From: an uncultured Steroidobacter sp.
GTDB lineage: Bacteria > Pseudomonadota > Gammaproteobacteria > Steroidobacterales > Steroidobacteraceae
Length of the DNA stretch: 8,840 nt
Assembly: GCA_946478975.1 (NCBI GenBank)
Contig: CAMLEO010000294.1
Location: forward strand, 1 to 8,840
Reading direction: 5' to 3'
Shown here piece after piece: positions 1 through 6,644 of this stretch. Position 1 is the first letter of the stretch. The number at the start of each line of letters is the position of its first letter. The notes under the pieces were generated by a model. It was not told the origin of the DNA and searched no databases. It was given only the letters and a program-made list of their open reading frames with translations. The position numbers were made by a program, and so were the translations under genes.

Positions 1-737
<737 letters not shown>

Positions 738-761
738 TCCACGCCGCACACCAAGAAGCTC

Positions 762-1883
762 ATGCTCGCAGATCTGCCCACCGCGCCCTGGTTTCGTCGA
801 CTGCTCGTTGCCGGATTGATCCTGGGCATTCTGTTGCTGACCTTCACGGTGCTGCAGCCGTTCATCGTGCCGCTGATCTGGGGCGCGATCCTTGCGTATG
901 TCAGCTGGCCGATGCATTTGCGCGTCCTGAAGTTGTGCGGCGGCCGCAGTCCGGCGGCGGCGCTGGTCACGACCATCATCGTCACCATCATCATCGTCGT
1001 GCCGCTGGTGTGGCTGATCATGCTGCTGCGTACGGAAGCGACCGTGGCGTACGCAGAAGTGCAGTCGTTTCTTGCGACCAAGCCGGTGTTGCCGCAGGCA
1101 CTTCACGATCTGCCGTGGTTCGGTGCGTGGGCTCAGGACTTGTTGAATCAGCTGGCGGCCGATCCCACTTCGTTGCGCGAACAGTTCGTGCTCATCATGG
1201 AGCAGTCGTCGGTTGAGGTGTCGAAACTCATCGGCGGCGTCGGTCGCAACGTCGCGAAGCTGTTCTTTGCCGTGTTCTCGATGTATTTCCTATTGCGCGA
1301 CGGGCCGAGGCTGATGCGTGAAGCGCGAGCGGTGCTCGGTGGAATTCTCGGACCGCGCGTGCACGATTACATCGATGCTGCCGGTTCGACGACACAGGCC
1401 GTCGTGTATGCATTGATGCTCGGCGCGTTGGCGCAAGGCGTCGCGGCCGGCATCGGTTATTGGATCTTTGGCGTGCAGGCGCCGGCGTTGATGGGCGCGC
1501 TCACTGTGATCATCGCGCTGGTGCCGTTCGGCGCGCCGATGGTGTGGGGCAGTCTCGCCGCTTGGGCTTTAGTGCGCGGCGAATTGTTCGATGGCATCGG
1601 CCTGATTCTGTGGGGCCTGATCCTGGTGAGCTGGGTGGACAACATCGTCCGGCCGCTGGTGATTTCCAACGCGACGCGCATGCCGTTCCTGCTGGTCGTG
1701 TTCGGCGTGCTCGGCGGTGTGCTCGCGTTCGGCCTGGTCGGCTTGTTCGTCGGCCCGGTGCTCCTGGCGGTGTCGTTGGCGATCTGGCGCGAGTGGCATG
1801 AAGAACATTCCACTCACGACGAAGCGGGCAACGAGAAGGTCGTGATCCTGACGCCGGACGGGACCACCGGAAAAACGTCGTAA
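762..1883 (+). CDS. AI-2E/PerM-family transporter (YdiK-like)
   Basis: A 373-residue polytopic inner-membrane protein of the AI-2E transporter family (PF01594, formerly UPF0118). Members have been linked to autoinducer-2 export or Na+/H+ antiport, but the substrate here cannot be told from sequence. The N-terminus has a paired hydrophobic segment (about residues 14-48), then another at 68-88. A soluble stretch with Trp and Pro follows, and a hydrophobic C-terminal half starts near residue 160. Family hallmarks are the LVPFGAP region, DNIVRPL starting at Asp293, and FGLVGLFVGP at 323-332. The length matches E. coli YdiK (about 370). The tail after the last helix is short and charged. The start is the first ATG after tgt. 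A purine stretch (AAGAAG, 753-758) lies close upstream, but its 3-base spacing makes it a poor ribosome site, so coupling to tgt is possible. The gene converges with the corC-like gene. Confidence 0.9.
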   Translation: MLADLPTAPWFRRLLVAGLILGILLLTFTVLQPFIVPLIWGAILAYVSWPMHLRVLKLCGGRSPAAALVTTIIVTIIIVVPLVWLIMLLRTEATVAYAEVQSFLATKPVLPQALHDLPWFGAWAQDLLNQLAADPTSLREQFVLIMEQSSVEVSKLIGGVGRNVAKLFFAVFSMYFLLRDGPRLMREARAVLGGILGPRVHDYIDAAGSTTQAVVYALMLGALAQGVAAGIGYWIFGVQAPALMGALTVIIALVPFGAPMVWGSLAAWALVRGELFDGIGLILWGLILVSWVDNIVRPLVISNATRMPFLLVVFGVLGGVLAFGLVGLFVGPVLLAVSLAIWREWHEEHSTHDEAGNEKVVILTPDGTTGKTS

Positions 1884-1888
1884 TTCTG

Positions 1889-1946
1889 GTCGAAAGCGGC
1901 CAAGGCCCTTTCGACGACGCCGGCAAAAGGCGTGACTTTTGCCGGC
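1889..1946. terminator. Two adjacent hairpins between convergent genes, candidate bidirectional terminator
   Basis: Two perfect inverted repeats fill the gap between the convergent stop codons. The first pairs GTCGAAAG (1889-1896) with CTTTCGAC (1908-1915), with a short GGC/GCC inner stem (1898-1900 with 1905-1907) after a one-base bulge. The second pairs GCCGGCAAAAG (1919-1929) with CTTTTGCCGGC (1936-1946) around a 6-base loop, and its last base is part of the minus-strand TAG stop. Neither is followed by a U-tract in either direction, so a standard Rho-independent terminator is not shown. Position between convergent genes and symmetry argue for a shared 3'-end or anti-readthrough element. 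Confidence 0.5.
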
Positions 1947-3235
1947 TAAGCGGGGGCGCTGAGCTTGCGCAGCAGGATCTTGTCGATGCGCACGCCGTCC
2001 ATATCCACGATCTCGATCTTCACATCGCGCCAGGTCAGCGTGTCGCCCGCTTTGGGAATGCGCCCGAGTCGCGCGAGCACGAACCCCGCCACGGTGTGAT
2101 AGTCGCGGCCGCCCATGTCTCGCCGACCGAGCCGCTGCTGCAATTCTTCGATCGGCATGTGGCCGTCGATCAGATAAGAGCCGTCCTCGCGCTGGACCCA
2201 CTCGGCGCGCTCGCGGCTGCCGAGGTCGGGCAGCTCGCCGGCAATCGCTTTGAGAATATCGATGGGCGTGGTGATGCCTTCGATTTCGCCGTACTCATCG
2301 GTGACCACCGCCAGGTGGGTGCTGGAGCGCTGAAACTGATCCAACAGCTGCAGCACTGAAATCGAATCGGGAATGTGCAGCGGCGGCTCCAGGTCCCGGT
2401 CCGGATCGAGCTGCGCGCGATGGAGCGCTTCGCTCAGGTCGGCGAGCGTGATCATGCCGAGCAGGTTGTCGAACTTCTCGCGGCAGACCAGGAACCGGGC
2501 GTGGCCGCTTTCCTTCGCTCGCTGCCACAACACTTCGATGGGCTCTTCGATGTCCAGCCAGATGATGTCCTGGCGCGGCACCATGATGGAGCCGACCTTG
2601 CGATCGGCGAGCGCCAGCACGCCTTCGAGCAAACGTCGCTCGGACGCTAGAAACACGCCGGCTCGCGTGCCTTCGGCCACCAGCGCGCGCACGTCATCTT
2701 CGGTGACAGCCGCCTGCGGAGCGGAGGAGACCGGCAGCACTTTGAGAATGGCGTTCACCGTATGTCGCAGCAGCCAGACCCCCGGCGTCATGGCGATGGC
2801 GAACACGCGCATGAAGGGCGCGACGAAGATCGCGAGCGATTCGGCGTGCAGCAGCGCGACGCGCTTGGGAATCAGCTCGCCCAACGTGAGCGACACATAG
2901 CCCACCAGCACCACCACCAGGAAGTAGGCGAGATCGTCGGCGTATTCCGCCGGCACACCCGATTGGGCCAGCATCTGGGCCAGCGGCGGCGCGAACACGT
3001 TGCCGCTGTAAATGCTGCTGCCGATGCCGATCAGGGTGATGCCGATCTGGACCGCCGACAGCAGCGAAGTGGGGTCGGACAGCAGCGCGAGCGCCCACTT
3101 TGCGCCGGAGCGTCCTTGCTCGGCCGCCACCTGCAGGCGGGCGCGCTTGGCGGCCACCAGCGCCATCTCGGACAGGGCGAAGAATCCGTTCAGCAGGATC
3201 AGCAGCAACACAATCAGGATGTCGCGCGAAAGCAT
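1946..3235 (-). CDS. CNNM/CorC-type membrane protein with CBS pair (hemolysin-family, UPF0053)
   Basis: A 429-residue protein with the standard three-part architecture. The DUF21/CNNM membrane domain spans about residues 1-190 and includes SEMALVAAKRARL at 22-34, SLLSAVQIGITLIGIGSS at 57-73 and GELIPKR at 119-125. A CBS pair occupies about 215-340, opening with IMVPRQDI at 217-224, and includes DEYGEIEG (313-320) and TTPIDIL (322-328). A CorC_HlyC domain spans about 349-427. The family includes Mg2+/Co2+ efflux proteins and E. coli PaeA (YtfL), a polyamine exporter; the old hemolysin label is historical. I infer a cytoplasmic-membrane ion or small-cation exporter gated through the CBS domains; the substrate is not determined. 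Length is typical and nothing is missing. The start is the ATG at 3235, directly before the first hydrophobic helix; no clear Shine-Dalgarno is visible. It is transcribed divergently from yajC. Confidence 0.93.
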   Translation of the reverse strand: MLSRDILIVLLLILLNGFFALSEMALVAAKRARLQVAAEQGRSGAKWALALLSDPTSLLSAVQIGITLIGIGSSIYSGNVFAPPLAQMLAQSGVPAEYADDLAYFLVVVLVGYVSLTLGELIPKRVALLHAESLAIFVAPFMRVFAIAMTPGVWLLRHTVNAILKVLPVSSAPQAAVTEDDVRALVAEGTRAGVFLASERRLLEGVLALADRKVGSIMVPRQDIIWLDIEEPIEVLWQRAKESGHARFLVCREKFDNLLGMITLADLSEALHRAQLDPDRDLEPPLHIPDSISVLQLLDQFQRSSTHLAVVTDEYGEIEGITTPIDILKAIAGELPDLGSRERAEWVQREDGSYLIDGHMPIEELQQRLGRRDMGGRDYHTVAGFVLARLGRIPKAGDTLTWRDVKIEIVDMDGVRIDKILLRKLSAPA

Positions 3236-3307
3236 GTAGCGGCTTGGGACCCAAAACCCACGAGGACCGCCAGTGTATCGCGTGGGCTCCCCCGGCGAGG
3301 CGGTGTG

Positions 3308-3313
3308 TATAAT
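3308..3313 (+). promoter_or_regulatory. Sigma-70 -10 box (TATAAT) for the yajC-secDF unit
   Basis: This is a perfect TATAAT hexamer, preceded by GTGTG and followed by the G+C-only stretch GCGCCGC. The -35 region at the usual 17-base spacing (3285-3290, GGGCTC) is poor, so the promoter may rely on the -10 or on an activator. A GC-rich discriminator is the classic mark of promoters under stringent (ppGpp/DksA) control; that regulation is inferred. The predicted start near 3320 would leave a leader of about 108 bases before yajC. Confidence 0.6.
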
Positions 3314-3330
3314 GCGCCGCTCTTTGCCGG

Positions 3331-3349
3331 ACCCGGCCCCATGCCGGGT
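3331..3349 (+). other. Leader hairpin upstream of yajC
   Basis: ACCCGGC (3331-3337) pairs perfectly with GCCGGGT (3343-3349) around a 5-base loop, about 11 bases after the predicted transcription start. The left arm can also pair with a second GCCGGG copy at 3363-3368, giving a mutually exclusive structure. The loop contains the first two bases of an in-frame upstream ATG at 3341. No U-tract follows, so it is not a terminator as seen. Confidence 0.5.
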
Positions 3350-3427
3350 GCGCCACGCTCGCGCCGGGCAAGGTCGATTCGCAGTCTTTTTCCCGGTCTT
3401 TTCCTAGTTTTTCGGGGGCATTGCAAA

Positions 3428-3760
3428 ATGGATTGGTTGATTTCCACCGCCGCCGCGCAGGCGCAGGGCGCCCCGGGCCAGGCCAACGCGCTCATGCAAT
3501 TTTTGCCGCTGGTGCTGATTTTCGTCGTTTTCTACTTTCTGCTGATCCGCCCCCAGACCAAGCGCGCCAAAGAGCATCGCGCCATGGTCGCCGCCATCGA
3601 AGTGGGCGCCGAAGTGGTGACCAACGGCGGCATCCTCGGCAAGGTGACCGAGGTGAGCGAGCAGTTCCTGACCATCGAAATCGCCTCCGGCGTCAACATC
3701 AAGCTGCAGCGTCAGGCCGTCGCCCAGGTCCTGCCCAAAGGCACGTTGAAGAGCGCCTGA
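3428..3760 (+). CDS. yajC: Sec translocon accessory protein YajC
   Basis: A 110-residue single-span inner-membrane protein that associates with SecD and SecF in the Sec holotranslocon. A short polar, Ala/Gln-rich N-terminus (1-20) precedes one transmembrane helix (about 22-40). The family motif LIRPQTKR (39-46) comes next, then a small cytoplasmic domain with EVVTNGGILGKV (62-73). Length is normal for the family. The reading frame stays open far upstream, but the ATG at 3428 is chosen because MDWLIS aligns with the usual YajC start and a GGGGG element (3414-3418) sits 9 bases before it. The ATG at 3341 is in frame and would add 29 Arg-rich residues, which I consider unlikely. This is the first gene of the yajC-secD-secF-terC-terC unit. 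Its stop codon lies in the base of a hairpin shared with the secD leader. Confidence 0.95.
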   Translation: MDWLISTAAAQAQGAPGQANALMQFLPLVLIFVVFYFLLIRPQTKRAKEHRAMVAAIEVGAEVVTNGGILGKVTEVSEQFLTIEIASGVNIKLQRQAVAQVLPKGTLKSA

Positions 3761-3781
3761 GCACCCGGTGAGCGGGTGCTC
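3759..3781 (+). other. Intercistronic hairpin at the yajC stop codon
   Basis: GAGCACCCG (3759-3767) and CGGGTGCTC (3773-3781) form a perfect 9-bp stem with a 5-base loop. The left arm includes the last two bases of the yajC TGA. What follows is A-rich rather than U-rich, so it is not a Rho-independent terminator. Likely roles are mRNA stabilisation, partial attenuation or tuning of SecD relative to YajC. These roles are inferred; the inverted repeat itself is certain. Confidence 0.65.
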
Positions 3782-3810
3782 TCACAAGACAAAATCTCCT
3801 CGGCATTCCC

Positions 3811-5667
3811 ATGTATCAATTCGCCAAGTGGAAATACTGGCTGGTCATCATCGTCCTGGTGGTCGGCACGCTGTTCGCGTTACCTAACGTGTTCGGCGAA
3901 GGGCCGGCGTTGCAGCTGTCGCGCAACGACCGCACGGCCATGGACCAAGCCAAGACCGATCAGGTGCTGACGATGCTTTCGGCCGACAACATTGCGGTCG
4001 AGGATTCGTATCTGCAGAAGGATCGACTGGTGCTGCGCTTCGCCGACGACGCGGCGCAAGCCAAGGCGCGTGAGACCATCGCCAAGCGCGGTCAGGGCGA
4101 GTTTCTGGTTGCGCTATCGAGTGCTCCGCGCGAGCCGGCATTGATGCGCAAGATCGGCTTCAAGCCGATGAGCCTCGGCCTCGACCTGCGCGGCGGTGTG
4201 CACTTTGTATATGAAGTGGACACGCAGGGCGCGATCGAACAAGCGCTGGACCGCATGGAGCGCGACACACGCACGATCCTGCGCGATAAGAAGATCGGCT
4301 ACACGTCGGTGACGCGTGACGGCGATGTCATTCGCGTTGCGCTTCGTAATGCCGAAGACGAGTCGCGAGCGTTACAAACACTGCGCACGCCGGATGGCGG
4401 CGTGGTCGTCACCTCGACGCAGGGCCCGGACGGGCTGCAGCTGGAAATGCGCATGACGCCGGTGGAGATCAAGCGCCGCCAGGACATCGCCGTCCAACAA
4501 AACATCACCACCTTGCGCAATCGCGTCGACGAGCTGGGCATTTCCGAACCCATCGTCACGCGCCAGGCGATCAATCGCATCGTCGTGCAACTGCCCGGCG
4601 TGCAGGACCCGAACGAAGCGATCCGCGTGCTCGGTGCCACGGCCACGTTGGAATTCCGCCTGGTCGATGAAACCAACAATCCGTACGAAGCGGCGCAGAC
4701 CAAGCGCGTGCCGATCGGCTCGAAGCTGCTCAAGGAGCGCGACGGCCGGCCAATCCTGGTGAAGCGCGACATCATCGCGACCGGCGAACAGCTTTCCGAT
4801 GCGAGCTCCGGCTTCTCCGAAGGCTCGCCGCAGGTCAACGTGACACTCGATGCGCGCGGCGGTCGCTCGATGCTCGAAGCAACCCGAGACAACGTCGGCA
4901 AGCGCATGGCCGTGGTCTACATCGAAAAGAAACAGCTCGCCGAAGGCGAGCGTTGCGAAGGCAGCCGCAGCGGCAACCTCTGCACCGAAGAAAACGTCAT
5001 CAACGCCGCTACCATTCAGAGCGTACTGTCATCGAGCTTCCGCATCACCGGCCTGCAAGCCAGCGAAGCGCGCGAGCTCGCGCTGTTGCTGCGTTCGGGC
5101 GCGCTGGCGGCTCCGCAGACCATCGTCGAGCAGCGCTCGGTCGGTCCGAGCCTGGGTAAGGACAACATCGATCGCGGTGTCCGCGCCATGGGCATCGGCC
5201 TGCTGCTGACGTTCGCGTTCATGGCTGTTTACTACCGTGCGTTCGGCTGGGTTGCGAACGCCGTGCTGCTCTCGAACTTGGTGCTGACCGTCGGCCTGCT
5301 GTCGATGCTGCAAGCGTCGCTGTCGCTGCCGGGCATCGCGGCCGTCGTGTTCCACATGGGTATCGCGGTCGACGCAAACATCCTGATCTACGAGCGCATT
5401 CGTGAAGAGCTGCGCTCGGGCAATTCGCCGCTGCAGTCGATCAACGTCGGCTTCGAAAAAGCGTTCGCCACCATCGCCGACTCCAACGTCACTACGTTGA
5501 TCGCAGGTGTAGTGCTGTTCGCCTTCGGCACCGGCACGATTCGCAGCTTCGCCATCGTGATGACGCTGGGTATCGTCACGTCGTTGTTCACTTCCGTGGT
5601 CGGCAGCCGCGCCCTGGTCCATGCGATCTGGGGTCGTCGTCGCCGGCTCGAACATCTCTCTATTTAA
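3811..5667 (+). CDS. secD: Protein translocase subunit SecD
   Basis: A 618-residue inner-membrane subunit that with SecF uses the proton gradient to complete translocation of preproteins on the periplasmic side (E. coli SecD is about 615). The N-terminal helix is about residues 8-26, ending in LPNVFGE. A long periplasmic region contains GLDLRGG (123-129), the RNRVDELGISEP block and the SSFRITG segment. GPSLGKDNI at 445-453 precedes the C-terminal five-helix bundle. The fourth helix carries AVDANILIYERIREE with the conserved proton-path Asp521, equivalent to E. coli Asp519. Oddities: the only two cysteines (382 and 391) sit close together in the periplasmic region, and His515 lies in the helix bearing Asp521, where E. 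coli has Thr. The ATG at 3811 matches the family start (MYQFAKWKYW), but no good Shine-Dalgarno is visible. secF starts 12 bases after the stop. Confidence 0.98.
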   Translation: MYQFAKWKYWLVIIVLVVGTLFALPNVFGEGPALQLSRNDRTAMDQAKTDQVLTMLSADNIAVEDSYLQKDRLVLRFADDAAQAKARETIAKRGQGEFLVALSSAPREPALMRKIGFKPMSLGLDLRGGVHFVYEVDTQGAIEQALDRMERDTRTILRDKKIGYTSVTRDGDVIRVALRNAEDESRALQTLRTPDGGVVVTSTQGPDGLQLEMRMTPVEIKRRQDIAVQQNITTLRNRVDELGISEPIVTRQAINRIVVQLPGVQDPNEAIRVLGATATLEFRLVDETNNPYEAAQTKRVPIGSKLLKERDGRPILVKRDIIATGEQLSDASSGFSEGSPQVNVTLDARGGRSMLEATRDNVGKRMAVVYIEKKQLAEGERCEGSRSGNLCTEENVINAATIQSVLSSSFRITGLQASEARELALLLRSGALAAPQTIVEQRSVGPSLGKDNIDRGVRAMGIGLLLTFAFMAVYYRAFGWVANAVLLSNLVLTVGLLSMLQASLSLPGIAAVVFHMGIAVDANILIYERIREELRSGNSPLQSINVGFEKAFATIADSNVTTLIAGVVLFAFGTGTIRSFAIVMTLGIVTSLFTSVVGSRALVHAIWGRRRRLEHLSI

Positions 5668-5679
5668 GAGCGCCGTACC

Positions 5680-6615
5680 ATGGAGTTCTTCCACAAGGTT
5701 ACCAAGTACCCGTTCATGCACACCCGCAAGGTGTGGTACGGGGTGTCCGGCATCGCCATCATTGCGTCCATCGTGCTGTTGTTCGTCCACGGGTTGAACC
5801 TGGGCATCGACTTCACCGGCGGCGTGGTGCTGGAGTTCTCATATCCGCAGAAGGCCAACATCGAGCGCACGCGCTCGGCGCTGCAGTCGAACGGTTATCA
5901 CGATGCCCAGGTGCAAAACTTCGGCGACGAGCGCAGCGTCATGGTGCGCCTGTTGCCGCAGAAAGATCAGGACGTGAATCAGGTCAGCGCGGCGGTCACG
6001 ACGGCGCTGAAGAAGGTCGATCCGCAGGTCGAGCTGCGTCGTGCCGAAGTCGTCGGCCCGCAGGTCGGTCAGGAGCTGACCAACCAGGGCGGTCTCGCGA
6101 TTCTGTTTACGTTCGTGCTGATCGGCATCTACACCTGGTTCCGTTTCCAATGGAAGATGGGCATCAGCGCGGTGATCGCGACGTTGCACGATCCGTTGAT
6201 CATCCTGGGCTTCTTCGCGGTCACCAACATCACCTTCGATCTTGCGGTGCTGGCGGCGATCCTGGCCGTCATCGGCTACTCGTTGAACGATACGGTCGTG
6301 GTGTTCGATCGCGTGCGTGAGAATTTCCACTCCATGCGGCGCTCGACGCCCGAAGAGATCATGGATGCGTCGATCAACCAGACGCTGTCCCGAACCATCA
6401 TCACTTCCGGAGCGACCCTGCTGGTCGTCATCGTATTGCTGCTCGAGGGTGGCGAAACGCTGCGCGGCTTCTCGTGGGCGCTGACCATCGGCATCCTGGT
6501 CGGCACGTATTCGTCGATCTACGTCGCCGGCGCACTCGCGCTGGACATGAAACTTTCCGCGCTCGATCTCATTGAACAGCGTAAGGACACCTCAGAGATA
6601 GACGCTCTCCCGTAA
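5680..6615 (+). CDS. secF: Protein translocase subunit SecF
   Basis: A 311-residue partner of SecD in the inner membrane, with six predicted helices. The first (about 18-37) is followed by GIDFTGG at 42-48. A periplasmic domain of about 85 residues comes next, then EVVGPQVGQEL at 123-133. The conserved fourth-helix block IGYSLNDTVVVFDRVREN (198-215) holds Asp204, the counterpart of E. coli Asp213. The length is close to the usual 310-320. The start at 5680 is supported by AAGAG (5666-5670), which overlaps the secD TAA and lies 9 bases upstream. The 12-base gap implies co-translation with secD. The stop is in the context TAATG, so another ATG begins on the last base of the stop codon and opens a nine-codon reading frame leading into the first terC gene. 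Confidence 0.98.
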   Translation: MEFFHKVTKYPFMHTRKVWYGVSGIAIIASIVLLFVHGLNLGIDFTGGVVLEFSYPQKANIERTRSALQSNGYHDAQVQNFGDERSVMVRLLPQKDQDVNQVSAAVTTALKKVDPQVELRRAEVVGPQVGQELTNQGGLAILFTFVLIGIYTWFRFQWKMGISAVIATLHDPLIILGFFAVTNITFDLAVLAAILAVIGYSLNDTVVVFDRVRENFHSMRRSTPEEIMDASINQTLSRTIITSGATLLVVIVLLLEGGETLRGFSWALTIGILVGTYSSIYVAGALALDMKLSALDLIEQRKDTSEIDALP

Positions 6616-6644
6616 TGACACCCATCGCCCACACAAACTCATGA
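6615..6644 (+). CDS. Nine-codon mini-ORF bridging secF and the first terC gene
   Basis: The ATG at 6615 shares one base with the secF TAA (TAATG). The frame reads MTPIAHTNS and stops at TGA 6642-6644, which overlaps the terC start at 6641 as ATGA. Both junctions have the form used for termination-reinitiation, so a ribosome leaving secF could step through this frame to the terC start, which has no visible Shine-Dalgarno. The overlaps are seen directly. Translation is inferred, and so short a frame can arise by chance. The peptide itself resembles nothing I recognise. Confidence 0.3.
   Translation: MTPIAHTNS

Larger units (their letters stand above)
3236..3427. promoter_or_regulatory. Divergent intergenic region between corC-like gene and yajC
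   Basis: 192 bases without a supported gene. The region holds a plus-strand consensus -10 box at 3308-3313, a 7-bp hairpin at 3331-3349, a pyrimidine-rich tract at about 3385-3413 with several runs of four or five T, and a GGGGG ribosome-site candidate at 3414-3418. A 6-bp inverted repeat (ACCGCC at 3266-3271, GGCGGT at 3299-3304) flanks the area just upstream of the -10. On the minus strand the best corC -10 I can find is TACACT (complement of 3272-3277, 4 of 6 matches), without a convincing -35, so that promoter is unresolved. Confidence 0.7.

Noticed and set aside
2762..3427. Upstream in-frame extension of yajC opposite the corC-like gene
   Set aside because: The frame is open by chance through antisense corC sequence; only the part from 3428 matches YajC, and the promoter at 3308 lies inside the extension.
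5029..5790. 253-codon minus-strand frame across the secD-secF junction
   Set aside because: Same shadow composition, spans two well-supported genes, and has no recognisable motif.
6616..6640. Manganese (yybP-ykoY) riboswitch before the Alx-like gene
   Set aside because: The gap is only 25 bases, far too short for this riboswitch, and no matching structure was seen in the yajC leader.
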